Of a stretch of 64,000 nt of DNA, positions 23,325 to 32,588 are shown piece after piece. The stretch is from UBA1738 sp045580145. GTDB lineage: Bacteria; Bacillota; Clostridia; UBA1381. A program made the translations under genes and the position numbers. The number at the start of each line of letters is the position of its first letter. The stretch's first letter is position 1. The stretch covers positions 80,718-144,717 of the forward strand of contig JAZNNI010000085.1 of assembly GCA_045580145.1 (NCBI GenBank), read 5' to 3'. The notes under the pieces are model-generated. The model was not told where the DNA came from. It was given only the letters and a program-made list of their open reading frames with translations, and ran no database searches.

Positions 23325-25383
23325 TAAGGGTATATACAAAAACATCATTTCCAGATTTAAATGGGGAAGTTTTTTGTACTTTGTCATCTTGTTCTTCTGT
23401 GTGCCTTTTGCACTTTTGGTGCAAAATAGCGAGGTTTTGACAATAAGGTATATAGGCGGAAACTATGTGGGACTTATATTGACAAGAGGCGATTATGCAA
23501 TATTTCCAATGCTGCTGGCAATAGTAGTTCCGACAGTTGCGGCTGTGCTTGTATATGGAAGTGTGCATTCGCAGAAGCAGGGTATTTTTATTCACTCTCT
23601 TCCTGCCAGAAGGCGTGAGGTTTATGTTTCGACGCTTCTTGCGGCATTTACCCTGATGGGACTTCCTGTAATATTAAACGGACTGATTTTACTTATTATG
23701 AGTCTTTCGGCATATAGCCAGCTCATTTATACCTGGACTGTGTTTTACTGGATAGCAGAGTATCTTGCGGTAATTTTCATAATGTTCTCGGTAGCAACAT
23801 TAGCGGCATATCTGACGGGAAACGCGGCAGCTAATATTGCGATTAACGTACTCATTCATATTGCCCCACTACTTCTGGCTCTGGCAATTTACCTGATAAG
23901 TGAACAGCTCTTGTTTGGATTTGTAGCATCCGACAGCTTTGTAGCCAGTGAAATAGTGAATAATACACCTATTGTGTGGCTGTTTAGTAAACTGCATAAG
24001 ACCGATATGTTTAAAGAGCTCGAAATGTGGCTGTATTTAGCGGGAGCATCGGCTTTGTATTTTGTTACATATCTTCTTTACAAAAACAGGAAAATTGAAG
24101 CTTGCGGTGATGTTGCAGCATTTAAAAAATTCCGCCCGATTTTAAAGTATACAGTAACTGCAGCGGCAGCAATCGCGATTTTCGGAATACTTGTTTCAAC
24201 AGGGCTTGGCACGGTGCCGATGTTTATTGTGGCAATAACCATAACCTGCATCGTTTACTTTGCGGCTGAAATGCTGATGAATAAAACATTCAAGGTGTTT
24301 GGAACATATAAGGGCTATCTTGCATTTTTGCTTTGCGGAGGACTTTTCATTTCCTTCTTTGCATACACAAGCGTGCTTGGCTATGAGACACGAATTCCTG
24401 AAACTACTGATGTTGTAAAAGCAACCGCATATGTGAATGCACATCCGAGAGTTCCATACGTATCGCTTCCTGAAGAAATAGAAGTTGTACGAGAAATTCA
24501 CGGCGGAATAGTGAGTGATATTGCGGGAAGAGAAGAAGACCCTGAAAGCTATCATTTATTGAATGTGAGATATGAACTGAAAAACGGAAAGTCACTTGAT
24601 AGAAGATATAAGGTGACAAGAGATGAATGCACAGAGGCACTGTCTAAGATGTATGACATTAAAAACTATAAGGTGCAGGCAACAGATATTGATAATCTGA
24701 ATATAGAAAATATAAATAGCCTTGATATGTACGTGTCTTTATCAAACTTCTCTTATCGTATTGCTGTAAATGAAGATGCACCGAAAATCCTGTATGCAAT
24801 AGAAAAGGACTTAGATGTTCTCTCATATGAGGAAATAGAGGTTGACAGAGCAATTATGCCGATAAGGATTGAGATAGGTCTGTCGTCAGAGGACAATGAA
24901 CGTCTTAAATTCTTCAAGGTGATAGGTGATGGAGAGGTTGAATATGAGTATTATCACGAAAATTTTGGCATCAGCATAAATTCACATTTCAAAAATACAA
25001 TTTTGGCACTTAACGAGCTTGGATATTATAACGAGATTATGGATAAGGTAGCGGGCTCAGTATATATCTGCAAGAATGAGGCAAGCTATCAAGAGAATGT
25101 GCTTAGTTATAAAGATGACAAGGGAGACGTTGAAGAGTTTATGATTTCTCCGAACGATTTAATTAAGCTTGATAAGGCTGACGGACGGATTTTTGCCGAT
25201 ACTATATTTGGAAATATTCGTCATAGAGACGAAACAGGAAAGCTGGAAATTAAAGAGGGAACAAGCTATTTCGTATTTGTGACAGAAAACACATCAAAAG
25301 GAAATGTCTGGTTAAGCTCATATGCGGCATCGTATAGAGAGGATGAACTGCCTGAATATTTGAAAAAATACATAATTAACTAA
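23299..25383 (+). CDS. ABC transporter permease with large extracytoplasmic domain (DUF6449-like)
   Basis: 694 residues from ATG 23299, eight bases behind GGGAGG. The first 390 residues hold about ten membrane helices with the YtrC/D-like cytoplasmic segment SLPARRREVYVSTLLAAF. After the last helix (FLLCGGLFISFFAYTSVLG) come about 310 hydrophilic residues with an alternating beta pattern, presumably outside the membrane. It is co-transcribed with the GntR regulator and ATPase. A single long permease probably homodimerises. Substrate unknown; an envelope-stress or peptide-antibiotic role follows only from the family context. Confidence 0.8.
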   Translation: MTLSTSLFNKGIYKNIISRFKWGSFLYFVILFFCVPFALLVQNSEVLTIRYIGGNYVGLILTRGDYAIFPMLLAIVVPTVAAVLVYGSVHSQKQGIFIHSLPARRREVYVSTLLAAFTLMGLPVILNGLILLIMSLSAYSQLIYTWTVFYWIAEYLAVIFIMFSVATLAAYLTGNAAANIAINVLIHIAPLLLALAIYLISEQLLFGFVASDSFVASEIVNNTPIVWLFSKLHKTDMFKELEMWLYLAGASALYFVTYLLYKNRKIEACGDVAAFKKFRPILKYTVTAAAAIAIFGILVSTGLGTVPMFIVAITITCIVYFAAEMLMNKTFKVFGTYKGYLAFLLCGGLFISFFAYTSVLGYETRIPETTDVVKATAYVNAHPRVPYVSLPEEIEVVREIHGGIVSDIAGREEDPESYHLLNVRYELKNGKSLDRRYKVTRDECTEALSKMYDIKNYKVQATDIDNLNIENINSLDMYVSLSNFSYRIAVNEDAPKILYAIEKDLDVLSYEEIEVDRAIMPIRIEIGLSSEDNERLKFFKVIGDGEVEYEYYHENFGISINSHFKNTILALNELGYYNEIMDKVAGSVYICKNEASYQENVLSYKDDKGDVEEFMISPNDLIKLDKADGRIFADTIFGNIRHRDETGKLEIKEGTSYFVFVTENTSKGNVWLSSYAASYREDELPEYLKKYIIN

Positions 25384-25386
25384 CCT

Positions 25387-25415
25387 AAAAAGAGAGATGC
25401 GCGCATCTCTCTTTT
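25387..25415. terminator. Bidirectional terminator
   Basis: AAAAGAGAGATGC followed directly by its complement, a loopless palindrome with T-runs on both sides; it serves the converging permease and hydrolase genes. Confidence 0.85.
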
Positions 25416-25923
25416 AAATTACATTAATCTGGCACATTTTCATTGAAGACAAGGCATTTTCGTGGCTTTCAGGCGTAACACCTGCACAGCAAGCAGAGTC
25501 AACGATGATTTTGCTTTCTGGAAGATATGCTTTTATGAGCATTGCGTTTGAAATAACACATATATCGGTGCAAAGGCCGATAAGCTCAATCTCAGTATAA
25601 TCACCATCTGCTATGTAATTTGCAAGCTCGATGCTTCCGAAGGTCGGCTTTTCAAAGATGCGACAGCCAGCGGAGAGGGGCAAAAGAGAAGGGTCAAGCT
25701 CCCAGCCGGAAGTCCCCTTTACACAATGCACAACAGGTAGGTTTTTGCCTTCTTGCGTTTCTAAATATATAGAGCTGTGAGTGTCCTTTGTAAAAACTAC
25801 CTCACCGTCAAATTCCTTGATTTTTTTTATGACTTTTGGCACAATTTTTTCGGCTTCTTTAGTTCCCAAAGCACCATTTATAAAGTCCTTTTGCATATCT
25901 ACTACAACTAAAATTTTACTCAT
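25414..25923 (-). CDS. Isochorismatase-fold cysteine hydrolase (nicotinamidase-like)
   Basis: 169 residues from ATG 25923, five bases behind GAGGTG. The catalytic Asp (VVVDMQKDF), the metal-binding Asp/His region KDTHSS plus VVHC, and the nucleophile in LIGLCTDICVISNAM are present. The catalytic set and short length fit bacterial nicotinamidase-like proteins, which deamidate nicotinamide for NAD salvage, but the superfamily includes other amidases. Monocistronic. Confidence 0.78.
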   Translation of the reverse strand: MSKILVVVDMQKDFINGALGTKEAEKIVPKVIKKIKEFDGEVVFTKDTHSSIYLETQEGKNLPVVHCVKGTSGWELDPSLLPLSAGCRIFEKPTFGSIELANYIADGDYTEIELIGLCTDICVISNAMLIKAYLPESKIIVDSACCAGVTPESHENALSSMKMCQINVI

Positions 25924-26001
25924 ATTTTTCACCTCATATATTATATATCATATTTTCAAGAAAAAGGCAAGAAAATAAAGGAAATATGGTAAGGTTTAAT
26001 A

Positions 26002-26030
26002 TTGACGGAAGCTTTTGGATATGCTATAAT
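26002..26030 (+). promoter_or_regulatory. Promoter of the HAD phosphatase gene
   Basis: TTGACG (26002-26007), 17-base spacer, TATAAT (26025-26030); the gene starts at 26068 behind AGAGGAG. Confidence 0.8.
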
Positions 26031-26067
26031 CACAATGATTTTGTAATACGATATAAGAGGAGATAAA

Positions 26068-26889
26068 ATGAAGAAATTTGACGGGATGCTTTTTTTGACC
26101 GACCTTGACGGGACGCTGTTAAAAGAAGATGGGACAATTTCAAAAGAAAATATAGAAGCCATTGAATATTTTAAAAAAGAGGGCGGGAAATTCACCTATG
26201 TAACAGGAAGAATGCCATTTTTTACCCACCACGTATATGAAAAAATCAATCCAAATATTGCGTTTGGTTGCATTAACGGCGGGGGACTTTACGACCATAG
26301 AAAACAGGAGTATATCTGGAAAAAAGAGCTTTCGAAAAATGTTGTAGAGCTTTTAGAGTGTGTTGATAAAAATTTGCCTCATATTGGCATTCAGGTCAAC
26401 ACATTTTCAAAAATATATTTTGCAAAGGATAACTCTGTTATGGAGGTGTTCAGGGAGAGAACGGGTGCCCCAAATTATGTATGCGACTACCATAACGTAA
26501 ACGAGCCTCTTGCAAAAATTATTTTTGGGTGTGAGACAGAAGAGGATATTGAAAAGACTAAAGATTTATTAAATAGTCATAAACTGGCAGACAGCTTTGA
26601 CTTTATCCGCTCAGAAAAGACCTTATACGAAATTTTGCCGAAGGGCTCGGGCAAAGGAACTGCCCTTAAAAAGCTGATTGAAATTTTCGGCTTGGACAGG
26701 GAAAAAACAATAGCTATTGGGGATTATGATAACGATATTTCTATGTTTTCTGAGGCGAAAATCGGAATAGCTGTTTCGGGTGCAAGTAAATCGGCGATAG
26801 ATGCAGCAGACTGTGTGACGGTGAGTAATGAAGAACACGCAATCGCAAGGGTTATTTATGATATTGAAAAAGGGAATATTAAGTTATAA
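26068..26889 (+). CDS. Cof-type HAD hydrolase
   Basis: 273 residues. Motif I TDLDGTLL (11-18) carries the two catalytic Asp; motif II Thr is in YVTGR; motif III Lys in GKGTAL; motif IV GDYDNDISM. The C2-type cap between motifs II and III and the length mark the Cof subfamily of sugar-phosphate and cofactor phosphatases. Substrate cannot be told. It is 54 bases upstream of ldh and may share its transcript. Confidence 0.88.
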   Translation: MKKFDGMLFLTDLDGTLLKEDGTISKENIEAIEYFKKEGGKFTYVTGRMPFFTHHVYEKINPNIAFGCINGGGLYDHRKQEYIWKKELSKNVVELLECVDKNLPHIGIQVNTFSKIYFAKDNSVMEVFRERTGAPNYVCDYHNVNEPLAKIIFGCETEEDIEKTKDLLNSHKLADSFDFIRSEKTLYEILPKGSGKGTALKKLIEIFGLDREKTIAIGDYDNDISMFSEAKIGIAVSGASKSAIDAADCVTVSNEEHAIARVIYDIEKGNIKL

Positions 26890-26943
26890 TTAATAAAAAA
26901 ATACAAATAATACAAATGATAATTAAAAAAAGGAGAGATAAAA

Positions 26944-27885
26944 ATGTTCAGAGGAAAGGTAGTAGTAATCGGAGCGGGAGCGGTCGGTTCAACGACGGCA
27001 TATACGCTTCTTTTGGGAGGACTTTTTCAGGAAATAGTGCTTATTGATATAAATAAGGATAAGGCAGAGGGAGATGCACTTGATATGGCGCACGGTGTGT
27101 CTTTAGTAAAGCCGGTTACGGTTTTCGCAGGGGATTATAGCGACTGTAAGGATGCAGATATTGTTGTTATAACAGCCGGCGCGCCGCAAAAGCCGGGTCA
27201 GACTCGACTTGACCTTTTAAAAGACAATGTTGAGATTTACAAAAAAATTATCAAAAGCATTATGAAGTATGCGCCATCCGATGTGATTTTGATGCCGGTT
27301 TCAAACCCTGTGGATATTCTGACATATGTAACCTACAAACTGTCAGGACTTCCAAAAAATCAGGTGCTTGGCTCAGGAACTGTGCTTGATACTTCAAGAC
27401 TCAAGTATATGATAAGCCGAAAAACAGGTGTTGATGCAAGGAACTGTCATACTTACATTATCGGTGAACACGGCGACAGCGAGGTTGCGGCGTGGAGTGT
27501 TACGAACATCGGCGGAATGACGATGAATGAGTTTTGTAAATATACGGGCAAGTGCGACCTAAATGACCTTGATAAAATGTATAATGAGGTTAAAAATTCA
27601 GCATACGAAATTATCCGCAAAAAAGGTGCGACATATTATGCAATCGCGGTTGCAGTTGCGAGAATTTGTGAATGTATCGCGGGAGACGAGAACTCAATCC
27701 TGACAGTTTCGGGAATTTTTGAGGGCGAGTATGATATTCGTGATGTTGCCCTTTCTGTACCGACAATGGTAGGCGGAAACGGAGTTGAGAGAATTTATGA
27801 AGTACCATTTTCCAAGGAGGAAATGAAGGGGCTTCGTGATTCTGCGGCAACTCTTTCAGAGCTTTTGAGAGAAATAGGAATGTAA
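26944..27885 (+). CDS. ldh: L-lactate dehydrogenase
   Basis: 313 residues with the NAD-binding GAGAVGSTTA near the N-terminus and the catalytic IGEHGDSEV. The substrate loop reads GAPQKPGQTRLDLL: Gln at the selectivity position marks lactate rather than malate dehydrogenase (which has Arg). It reduces pyruvate to L-lactate and regenerates NAD during fermentation. Strong AAAGGAGAG ribosome site. Confidence 0.93.
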   Translation: MFRGKVVVIGAGAVGSTTAYTLLLGGLFQEIVLIDINKDKAEGDALDMAHGVSLVKPVTVFAGDYSDCKDADIVVITAGAPQKPGQTRLDLLKDNVEIYKKIIKSIMKYAPSDVILMPVSNPVDILTYVTYKLSGLPKNQVLGSGTVLDTSRLKYMISRKTGVDARNCHTYIIGEHGDSEVAAWSVTNIGGMTMNEFCKYTGKCDLNDLDKMYNEVKNSAYEIIRKKGATYYAIAVAVARICECIAGDENSILTVSGIFEGEYDIRDVALSVPTMVGGNGVERIYEVPFSKEEMKGLRDSAATLSELLREIGM

Positions 27886-27890
27886 ATATT

Positions 27891-27920
27891 AAAAAAGACT
27901 GACATCGTCAGTCTTTTTTT
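27891..27920. terminator. Bidirectional terminator
   Basis: AAAGACTGAC/GTCAGTCTTT around ATC, with A- and T-runs on both sides, between ldh and the converging zinc-ribbon gene. Confidence 0.9.
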
Positions 27921-27922
27921 AG

Positions 27923-28366
27923 TTATTCCTCTGGAAATTCTGTCACTTCGATGACCATATCATCTTTGGATGGTGCTTTTTCAGAAGACATCTTTTCGCC
28001 GCATTTTGAACAATAGTCACCTGATTTATCATTGATTGAGCCGCAAGAAGGACATACCGATGAGTTTTTAAGAGCCGCAATCTGCTCTTTCAAATTGTCA
28101 GCTTCTTCTTTAAGCCCTTCAATTTCTGCACAGATTTCCGAAAGCCCGCTGTCAAGCTCTGCCCCGCTTGCATATTGCCCGTAAACAAGCTCACCGATTT
28201 TTTCATAAAGCTTACTTGTTTTTCGCTCTGTTTCGGAAAGGGATAAATTAAGCTTCGTAACGTCTACAATGTTGCTGGTTTTACCTGCGACAACCTTTGT
28301 GAGTTTTTCTGCTTCGCTTACTGCAATACTGAAGCCTTTTTTTAAATTATCAATAAACTTATCCAT
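27923..28366 (-). CDS. Coiled-coil protein with C-terminal zinc ribbon
   Basis: 147 residues from ATG 28366, eight bases behind AAGGAG; the GTG at 28375 is too close to the site. Residues 1-100 are helical with coiled-coil heptads (LSEICAEIEGLKEEADNLKE). CPSCG...YCSKCG (about 105-125) is a zinc ribbon, followed by an acidic tail. No membrane segment. Such proteins occur widely in Clostridia; no defined function. Monocistronic. Confidence 0.7.
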   Translation of the reverse strand: MDKFIDNLKKGFSIAVSEAEKLTKVVAGKTSNIVDVTKLNLSLSETERKTSKLYEKIGELVYGQYASGAELDSGLSEICAEIEGLKEEADNLKEQIAALKNSSVCPSCGSINDKSGDYCSKCGEKMSSEKAPSKDDMVIEVTEFPEE

Positions 28367-28473
28367 TTTTATCACTCCTTACCTGAGTTTTATTATAGTT
28401 AGTATAACACATATTATTCATATAGACAAGAAACGGGAACTTGTTGTAACACAAAATTAATAAAAAATCTTGG

Positions 28474-28502
28474 TTGACAATAAAAGCCTCGGGAATTATA
28501 AT
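28474..28502 (+). promoter_or_regulatory. Promoter of the DUF1294-dinB pair
   Basis: TTGACA (28474-28479), 17-base spacer, TATAAT (28497-28502). No LexA-type box was noticed. Confidence 0.85.
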
Positions 28503-28536
28503 AAAGACATAAAAGCTTTAATTGGGAGAAATAGTA

Positions 28537-28806
28537 ATGAATCCGGCATTTTTATATGTGTTTGGAATATGGAATACATTTGTCTTTGTGCTATATGGCA
28601 TTGACAAATATAAGGCAGTTAAAAACAGGTGGCGCATCAGTGAAAAGTTGCTTTTAACCTGTGCATTTTTGATGGGTTCATTTGGTGCAGTGTTTGGAAT
28701 GAAGATTTTTCGGCACAAAACCCGAAAACCTCTTTTTAGGATAGGAATACCTTTTGCAATTTTTATAAATTGTGCAGTTATTGTTTTAATTTTCAGGGGG
28801 ATTTAG
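28537..28806 (+). CDS. DUF1294 family membrane protein
   Basis: 89 residues from ATG 28537, behind GGGAG. The DUF1294 pattern is clear: GIDKYKAVKNRWRISEKLL, GSFGAVFGMKIFRHKTRKPLF. Three membrane helices. Function unknown. It ends two bases before the dinB start, with which it shares a promoter. Confidence 0.87.
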   Translation: MNPAFLYVFGIWNTFVFVLYGIDKYKAVKNRWRISEKLLLTCAFLMGSFGAVFGMKIFRHKTRKPLFRIGIPFAIFINCAVIVLIFRGI

Positions 28807-28808
28807 CT

Positions 28809-30032
28809 ATGGACAGAATTATTTTGCACAGCGACTGTGATAATTTTTTTGCATCCGTTGAAACAGTTTTAAATCCTGATTTGAAAGATGTACCGATGGC
28901 AGTTGCGGGGGATAAAGAGAGGCGTCACGGAATAATACTTGCAAAAAATCAGCTTGCAAAGAAATATGGTATAAAAACGGCTGAACCGATTTGGCAGGCA
29001 CAGATAAAATGTCCGGGACTTGTGCTTGTGCCGCCACATCATTCGCTTTACAAGAAGTATTCAAAGCGAATAAATGAAATTTATATAAGCTATACTGACC
29101 TTGTGGAAAAGTTCAGTATTGATGAGAGCTGGCTTGACGTGACAGGGAGTGTACGCCTTTTTGGAGACGGAAGGGAAATTGCCGATACAATCAGAATGAG
29201 AGTACGGGATGAGCTTGGTATTACTGTTTCGATAGGAGTTTCATTTAATAAGATTTTTGCTAAGCTTGGGAGTGACTATGATAAGCCAAACGGGACAACT
29301 GTTATTACAAGAGAAAACTATGAGAGAATTTTATATCCTTTGCCGGTTGAAAATATGATTTTCGTTGGGAAAAAGAGCTGTGAAGTTTTAAAAAGCTGCA
29401 ATATAAAAACGATAGGAGATTTGGCTGCGGCAAATGAAGAACTGCTTGAAAAGAAAATAGGGAGTACCGCACATATGCTGGTACGTTATGCAAGAGGCGA
29501 GGATAATGAACCTGTTTTACCATATTATTATGAGCATGACCCAAAATCAATCGGAAAAGGTATGACTTTCCAGAGAAATCTTTTGGGCGAGGATGATGTG
29601 GCACAGGGAATTTATGCACTTTCAGATGATATTGCAACGAAAATGCGTAAACGTGATTTAAGGTGTGCAACTGTGCAGGTGCAAATAAGGGACATTACAC
29701 TAAAAACCATACGTCGGCAGCGTACACTTGATAGCCCGACATATCTCACAAAGGAGATATTTGATGCGGCGATGGCGCTTATCCGTGAAAACTGGAATAT
29801 GGGTAACCCGATAAGAATGATAACAGTTACAGCCGCAAATATCACAAGGGATAAAAGTGGCGGACAGGTAAGCCTTTTTGATGATGTGGAAAAGAATGAA
29901 AAGCACGAAAAACTTGAGCTTGCTATTGATAAAATCCGCGGGGAATTTGGAAAGGGAAGTATTACAAATGCGAGAATTTTAAGGAATGATTTAGGGATTG
30001 ACTTGGGGAAAAATGTAGATGATGAGGATTAA
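28809..30032 (+). CDS. dinB: DNA polymerase IV (Y-family)
   Basis: 407 residues from ATG 28809, behind GGGGGATTT. The catalytic carboxylates are in LHSDCDNFFASVE and KFSIDESWLDVTG; the steric-gate Phe (NFF) is present. Little-finger domain and a C-terminal clamp-binding motif QVSLFDD, about 35 residues before the end, follow. Distributive, error-prone translesion polymerase. It shares a transcript with a DUF1294 gene. Confidence 0.93.
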   Translation: MDRIILHSDCDNFFASVETVLNPDLKDVPMAVAGDKERRHGIILAKNQLAKKYGIKTAEPIWQAQIKCPGLVLVPPHHSLYKKYSKRINEIYISYTDLVEKFSIDESWLDVTGSVRLFGDGREIADTIRMRVRDELGITVSIGVSFNKIFAKLGSDYDKPNGTTVITRENYERILYPLPVENMIFVGKKSCEVLKSCNIKTIGDLAAANEELLEKKIGSTAHMLVRYARGEDNEPVLPYYYEHDPKSIGKGMTFQRNLLGEDDVAQGIYALSDDIATKMRKRDLRCATVQVQIRDITLKTIRRQRTLDSPTYLTKEIFDAAMALIRENWNMGNPIRMITVTAANITRDKSGGQVSLFDDVEKNEKHEKLELAIDKIRGEFGKGSITNARILRNDLGIDLGKNVDDED

Positions 30033-30057
30033 AAAAGACGGCATTGCCGTCTTTTTG
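30031..30057. terminator. Bidirectional terminator between dinB and the ABC exporter
   Basis: AAAAAGACGGC/GCCGTCTTTTT with a short ATT centre. Confidence 0.88.
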
Positions 30058-30063
30058 GTCTTT

Positions 30064-31797
30064 TTACATAAGTTTTTGAAGTTCGCTGTCTTTAAATTGT
30101 TGCTTATATAGCTTTGCATAAATGCCGTCTTTTTCTATCAATGCCTCGTGATTGCCCTGCTCTAATATTTTTCCGTCTCCGATTACAGCAATTTCATCGG
30201 CATTTTTGATGGTGGAAAGCCTGTGCGCTACGACAAGTGTTGTTCTGCCTTTGCAAAGCTCATCAAGTGCATTTTGGATAAGTATTTCAGTTGTATTATC
30301 AAGTGCGCTTGTAGCCTCGTCAAGAATTAAAATCGGAGGATTTTTAAGGAAAACTCTTGCAATGGAAAGACGTTGCTTTTGTCCTCCTGAAAGTCGTACT
30401 CCGCGCTCGCCTATTTCGGTGTCATATCCGTTTTCAAGCGACATAATATAGTCGTGAATGTTTGCATTTTTTGCAGCTTTTATAACTTCTTCTTCGGTCG
30501 CATCAGGTTTTCCGTAGAGGATGTTATCGCGGATAGTGGAGTTGAAAAGATAAATATCCTGCTGCACGATACCGATATTTTTTCTTAATGAATCAAGAGT
30601 GATTTCGTTTATATTTTTTCCGTCGAGCCTTATTTCGCCCGAGTCTATGTTATAAAAATGCGGGATTAAGTGGCATATAGTTGTTTTACCACCGCCGCTC
30701 GGACCTACCAATGCAAATTTTGTGCCTACAGGAATATCAAGGCTGACCGAGTGAAGAACCTCTTTTCCCTCATCATATGAGCAGGAAACGTTGTTAAATT
30801 CAATATGTCCCTCTGCTCTTTCTATCGGCATAGCACCTTCTGAGTCCCGTTCGGGTTCTTCGTCAATGATTTCCAAAAATCTTTCAAATCCCGAAACTCC
30901 GTCCTGAAACTGCTCCATAAAACCTATAAGGGTTGTAACCGGTGTCAAAAAGAGCCCGACAGAAACAATAAATGCGGAGTAGTCACCAAAGTTAATCTTA
31001 CCTGCGTAAAGGAAAAATCCGCCGGCTATTAAAACTATAACATTGAAAATATCGGTTATAAATGAGGTTGATGAATGAAATTGTCCCATTGCTTTATATG
31101 CCTCAGCTCGCGCTTCAACAAATTGGCGATTGCCATCCTCAAACTTTTCTTCTTCCTTTTTAGCGTTGGTAAATGCTTTTGTTACACGGATTCCGGATAT
31201 ACTGCCCTCAAGAGCCGCGTTTATTACTGCGATAGATTTTCTGCTTTCACGGAATGCGTGATGCATTCTTGTTCGCATCCTCATTGCAATCCATACTAAA
31301 AACGGGACGCATATGAATATTATAAGTGTTAGCGGAAGATTGATTGTTGAAAGGTATATAAAGGAAACAATGATGGTAATTGATGAGATAATCAGATTTT
31401 CAGGGCCGTGATGTGCAAGTTCGCTGATATTCATCAAATCGTTTGTCATCCTTGACATTATTTTACCCGTTTCGTTTTTATCGTAAAAGCTATATGAAAG
31501 CTTTTCTAAGTGACGGAACATATCGCTTCGCATATGCGCCTGCATTTTCACACCCATTATATGTCCTTCATACTGGATATAGTAGCGGAGCCACATTCTT
31601 ATTAAGTAAAGACAGGTCAGTAAAAGTCCGGCAAGGATAATCAGACGATATTTCTGGTTAGGGATTAAATCGTTCAGCATACTCCTTGTTACCATAGGGT
31701 ATACAACACCTATTACCGATACAAAAAAGGATGCCGCCATATCAAGGGCAAAAACTTTTTTATGCGGGCTGTAATATTTCAAAAATCTTTTAAACAT
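30064..31797 (-). CDS. ABC exporter, MsbA/LmrA-type half transporter
   Basis: 577 residues: an N-terminal six-helix membrane domain (about 15-300) fused to a nucleotide-binding domain. Walker A GPSGGGKT, Q-loop NIGIVQQD, signature RLSGGQKQRLSIAR, Walker B LILDEATSALD and the switch His (VAHRLST) are intact. It probably homodimerises and exports lipids, peptides or drugs; the substrate is unknown. It stands alone with its own TTTGCTCC-complement (GGAGCAAA) ribosome site. Confidence 0.9.
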   Translation of the reverse strand: MFKRFLKYYSPHKKVFALDMAASFFVSVIGVVYPMVTRSMLNDLIPNQKYRLIILAGLLLTCLYLIRMWLRYYIQYEGHIMGVKMQAHMRSDMFRHLEKLSYSFYDKNETGKIMSRMTNDLMNISELAHHGPENLIISSITIIVSFIYLSTINLPLTLIIFICVPFLVWIAMRMRTRMHHAFRESRKSIAVINAALEGSISGIRVTKAFTNAKKEEEKFEDGNRQFVEARAEAYKAMGQFHSSTSFITDIFNVIVLIAGGFFLYAGKINFGDYSAFIVSVGLFLTPVTTLIGFMEQFQDGVSGFERFLEIIDEEPERDSEGAMPIERAEGHIEFNNVSCSYDEGKEVLHSVSLDIPVGTKFALVGPSGGGKTTICHLIPHFYNIDSGEIRLDGKNINEITLDSLRKNIGIVQQDIYLFNSTIRDNILYGKPDATEEEVIKAAKNANIHDYIMSLENGYDTEIGERGVRLSGGQKQRLSIARVFLKNPPILILDEATSALDNTTEILIQNALDELCKGRTTLVVAHRLSTIKNADEIAVIGDGKILEQGNHEALIEKDGIYAKLYKQQFKDSELQKLM

Positions 31798-31864
31798 AAT
31801 TTGCTCCTTTGTAATACCTGTTTTATATATTTTATCACAAATTTCCCCTTTTGCAAATAATTTT

Positions 31865-31913
31865 TAAACAAAAAGGCAGGTACTTCGGAATTTTATCCAA
31901 AGCATCTGCCTTT
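31865..31913 (-). terminator. Terminator downstream of the SASP transcript
   Basis: AAAGGCAG...CTTTGG pairs with CCGAAG...CTGCCTTT, followed on the minus strand by TTTTTGTTT. A further hairpin CTGTAATA/TATTACAG lies at 31946-31966. Confidence 0.65.
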
Positions 31914-31971
31914 AGCTGTTTATTTTCTTAAATGATTCTATAAGTCTGTAATAACCTGTATTACAGGTGGC

Positions 31972-32136
31972 TTAAAAATCGGGATCTTTACTTATGAATA
32001 ACATTGGTGTAAAATACGAGCCGCCGTATGCGTTATAAAGTTGCCCTTGTGAATAATTAGGAAAATAATACAGCGTTCCTTCTCCCAAATCGGATAAATC
32101 ATCTAAAATAGAAAATAAACTGATTACTTTAATCAT
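31972..32136 (-). CDS. Small 54-residue protein downstream of SASP (hypothetical)
   Basis: ATG at 32136 lies two bases after the SASP stop (TAA GA ATG), so translation could be re-initiated by coupling; there is no separate ribosome site. It is Tyr/Phe/Gly-rich in the middle (YYFPNYSQGQLYNAYGGSYF) with an acidic start. It ends 59 bases before the terminator, so it is in the SASP transcript. The Tyr-Gly-rich composition is like some spore or coat peptides, but I recognise no family, and it could be chance. Confidence 0.35.
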   Translation of the reverse strand: MIKVISLFSILDDLSDLGEGTLYYFPNYSQGQLYNAYGGSYFTPMLFISKDPDF

Positions 32137-32138
32137 TC

Positions 32139-32330
32139 TTATTTGATTTTGTTTTCGTAATCTTCAATCATCTTCTTAACCATCTGACCGCCGATTGAAC
32201 CAGCCTGTCTTGCTGTTAAGTCACCGTTGTAGCCTTGCTTTAGGTTAACTCCAACTTCGTTTGCAGCTTCCATCTTGAAGTTTTCCATAGCTTGCTTTGC
32301 TTCTGGTACATTAATTCTTGATCTACTCAT
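32139..32330 (-). CDS. Alpha/beta-type small acid-soluble spore protein
   Basis: 63 residues from ATG 32330 behind GGAGG. The two SASP signatures are present: the germination-protease region KMEAANEVGV and the DNA-binding GDLTARQAGSIGGQMVKKMI. SASPs coat forespore DNA and give UV and heat resistance, so the host makes endospores. Expected to be controlled by forespore SigG; I could not place a clear SigG promoter. Confidence 0.95.
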   Translation of the reverse strand: MSRSRINVPEAKQAMENFKMEAANEVGVNLKQGYNGDLTARQAGSIGGQMVKKMIEDYENKIK

Positions 32331-32504
32331 TGTTTTTTCCTCCATACTTTTTTGAACCTATTACGTTCACTTTAAAATCTATCTAAAGCAGCCGCCGCTT
32401 GACGACTACATTGCTATTTTGTGATATTAATCTTAAAATATAACTAAAAGATTTTTCCAAAAAAATTGTATTATTATGTCTTGAATGGAAGAAAAATAAA
32501 AGAT

Positions 32505-32554
32505 AGTAGCAGCTTTGTTATTACGCTGTTGTCAGACACGATTTCCTACATAAT
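32505..32554 (-). repeat. Intergenic repeat family II, copy F
   Basis: On the minus strand it reads ATTATGTAGGAAAT, about 22 variable bases, then AATAACAAAGCTGCTAC. The same two blocks with the same spacing occur at 42928-42977 (copy E). It begins within the T-rich end of the DUF4364 terminator. Confidence 0.7.
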
Positions 32555-32556
32555 AA

Positions 32557-32580
32557 AAGACGGACACAAAAATCCGTCTT
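32557..32580 (-). terminator. Terminator of the DUF4364 gene
   Basis: AAGACGGA/TCCGTCTT stem with an 8-base loop, followed on the minus strand by TTTTATT. Confidence 0.8.
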
Positions 32581-32588
32581 ATGCCTTG

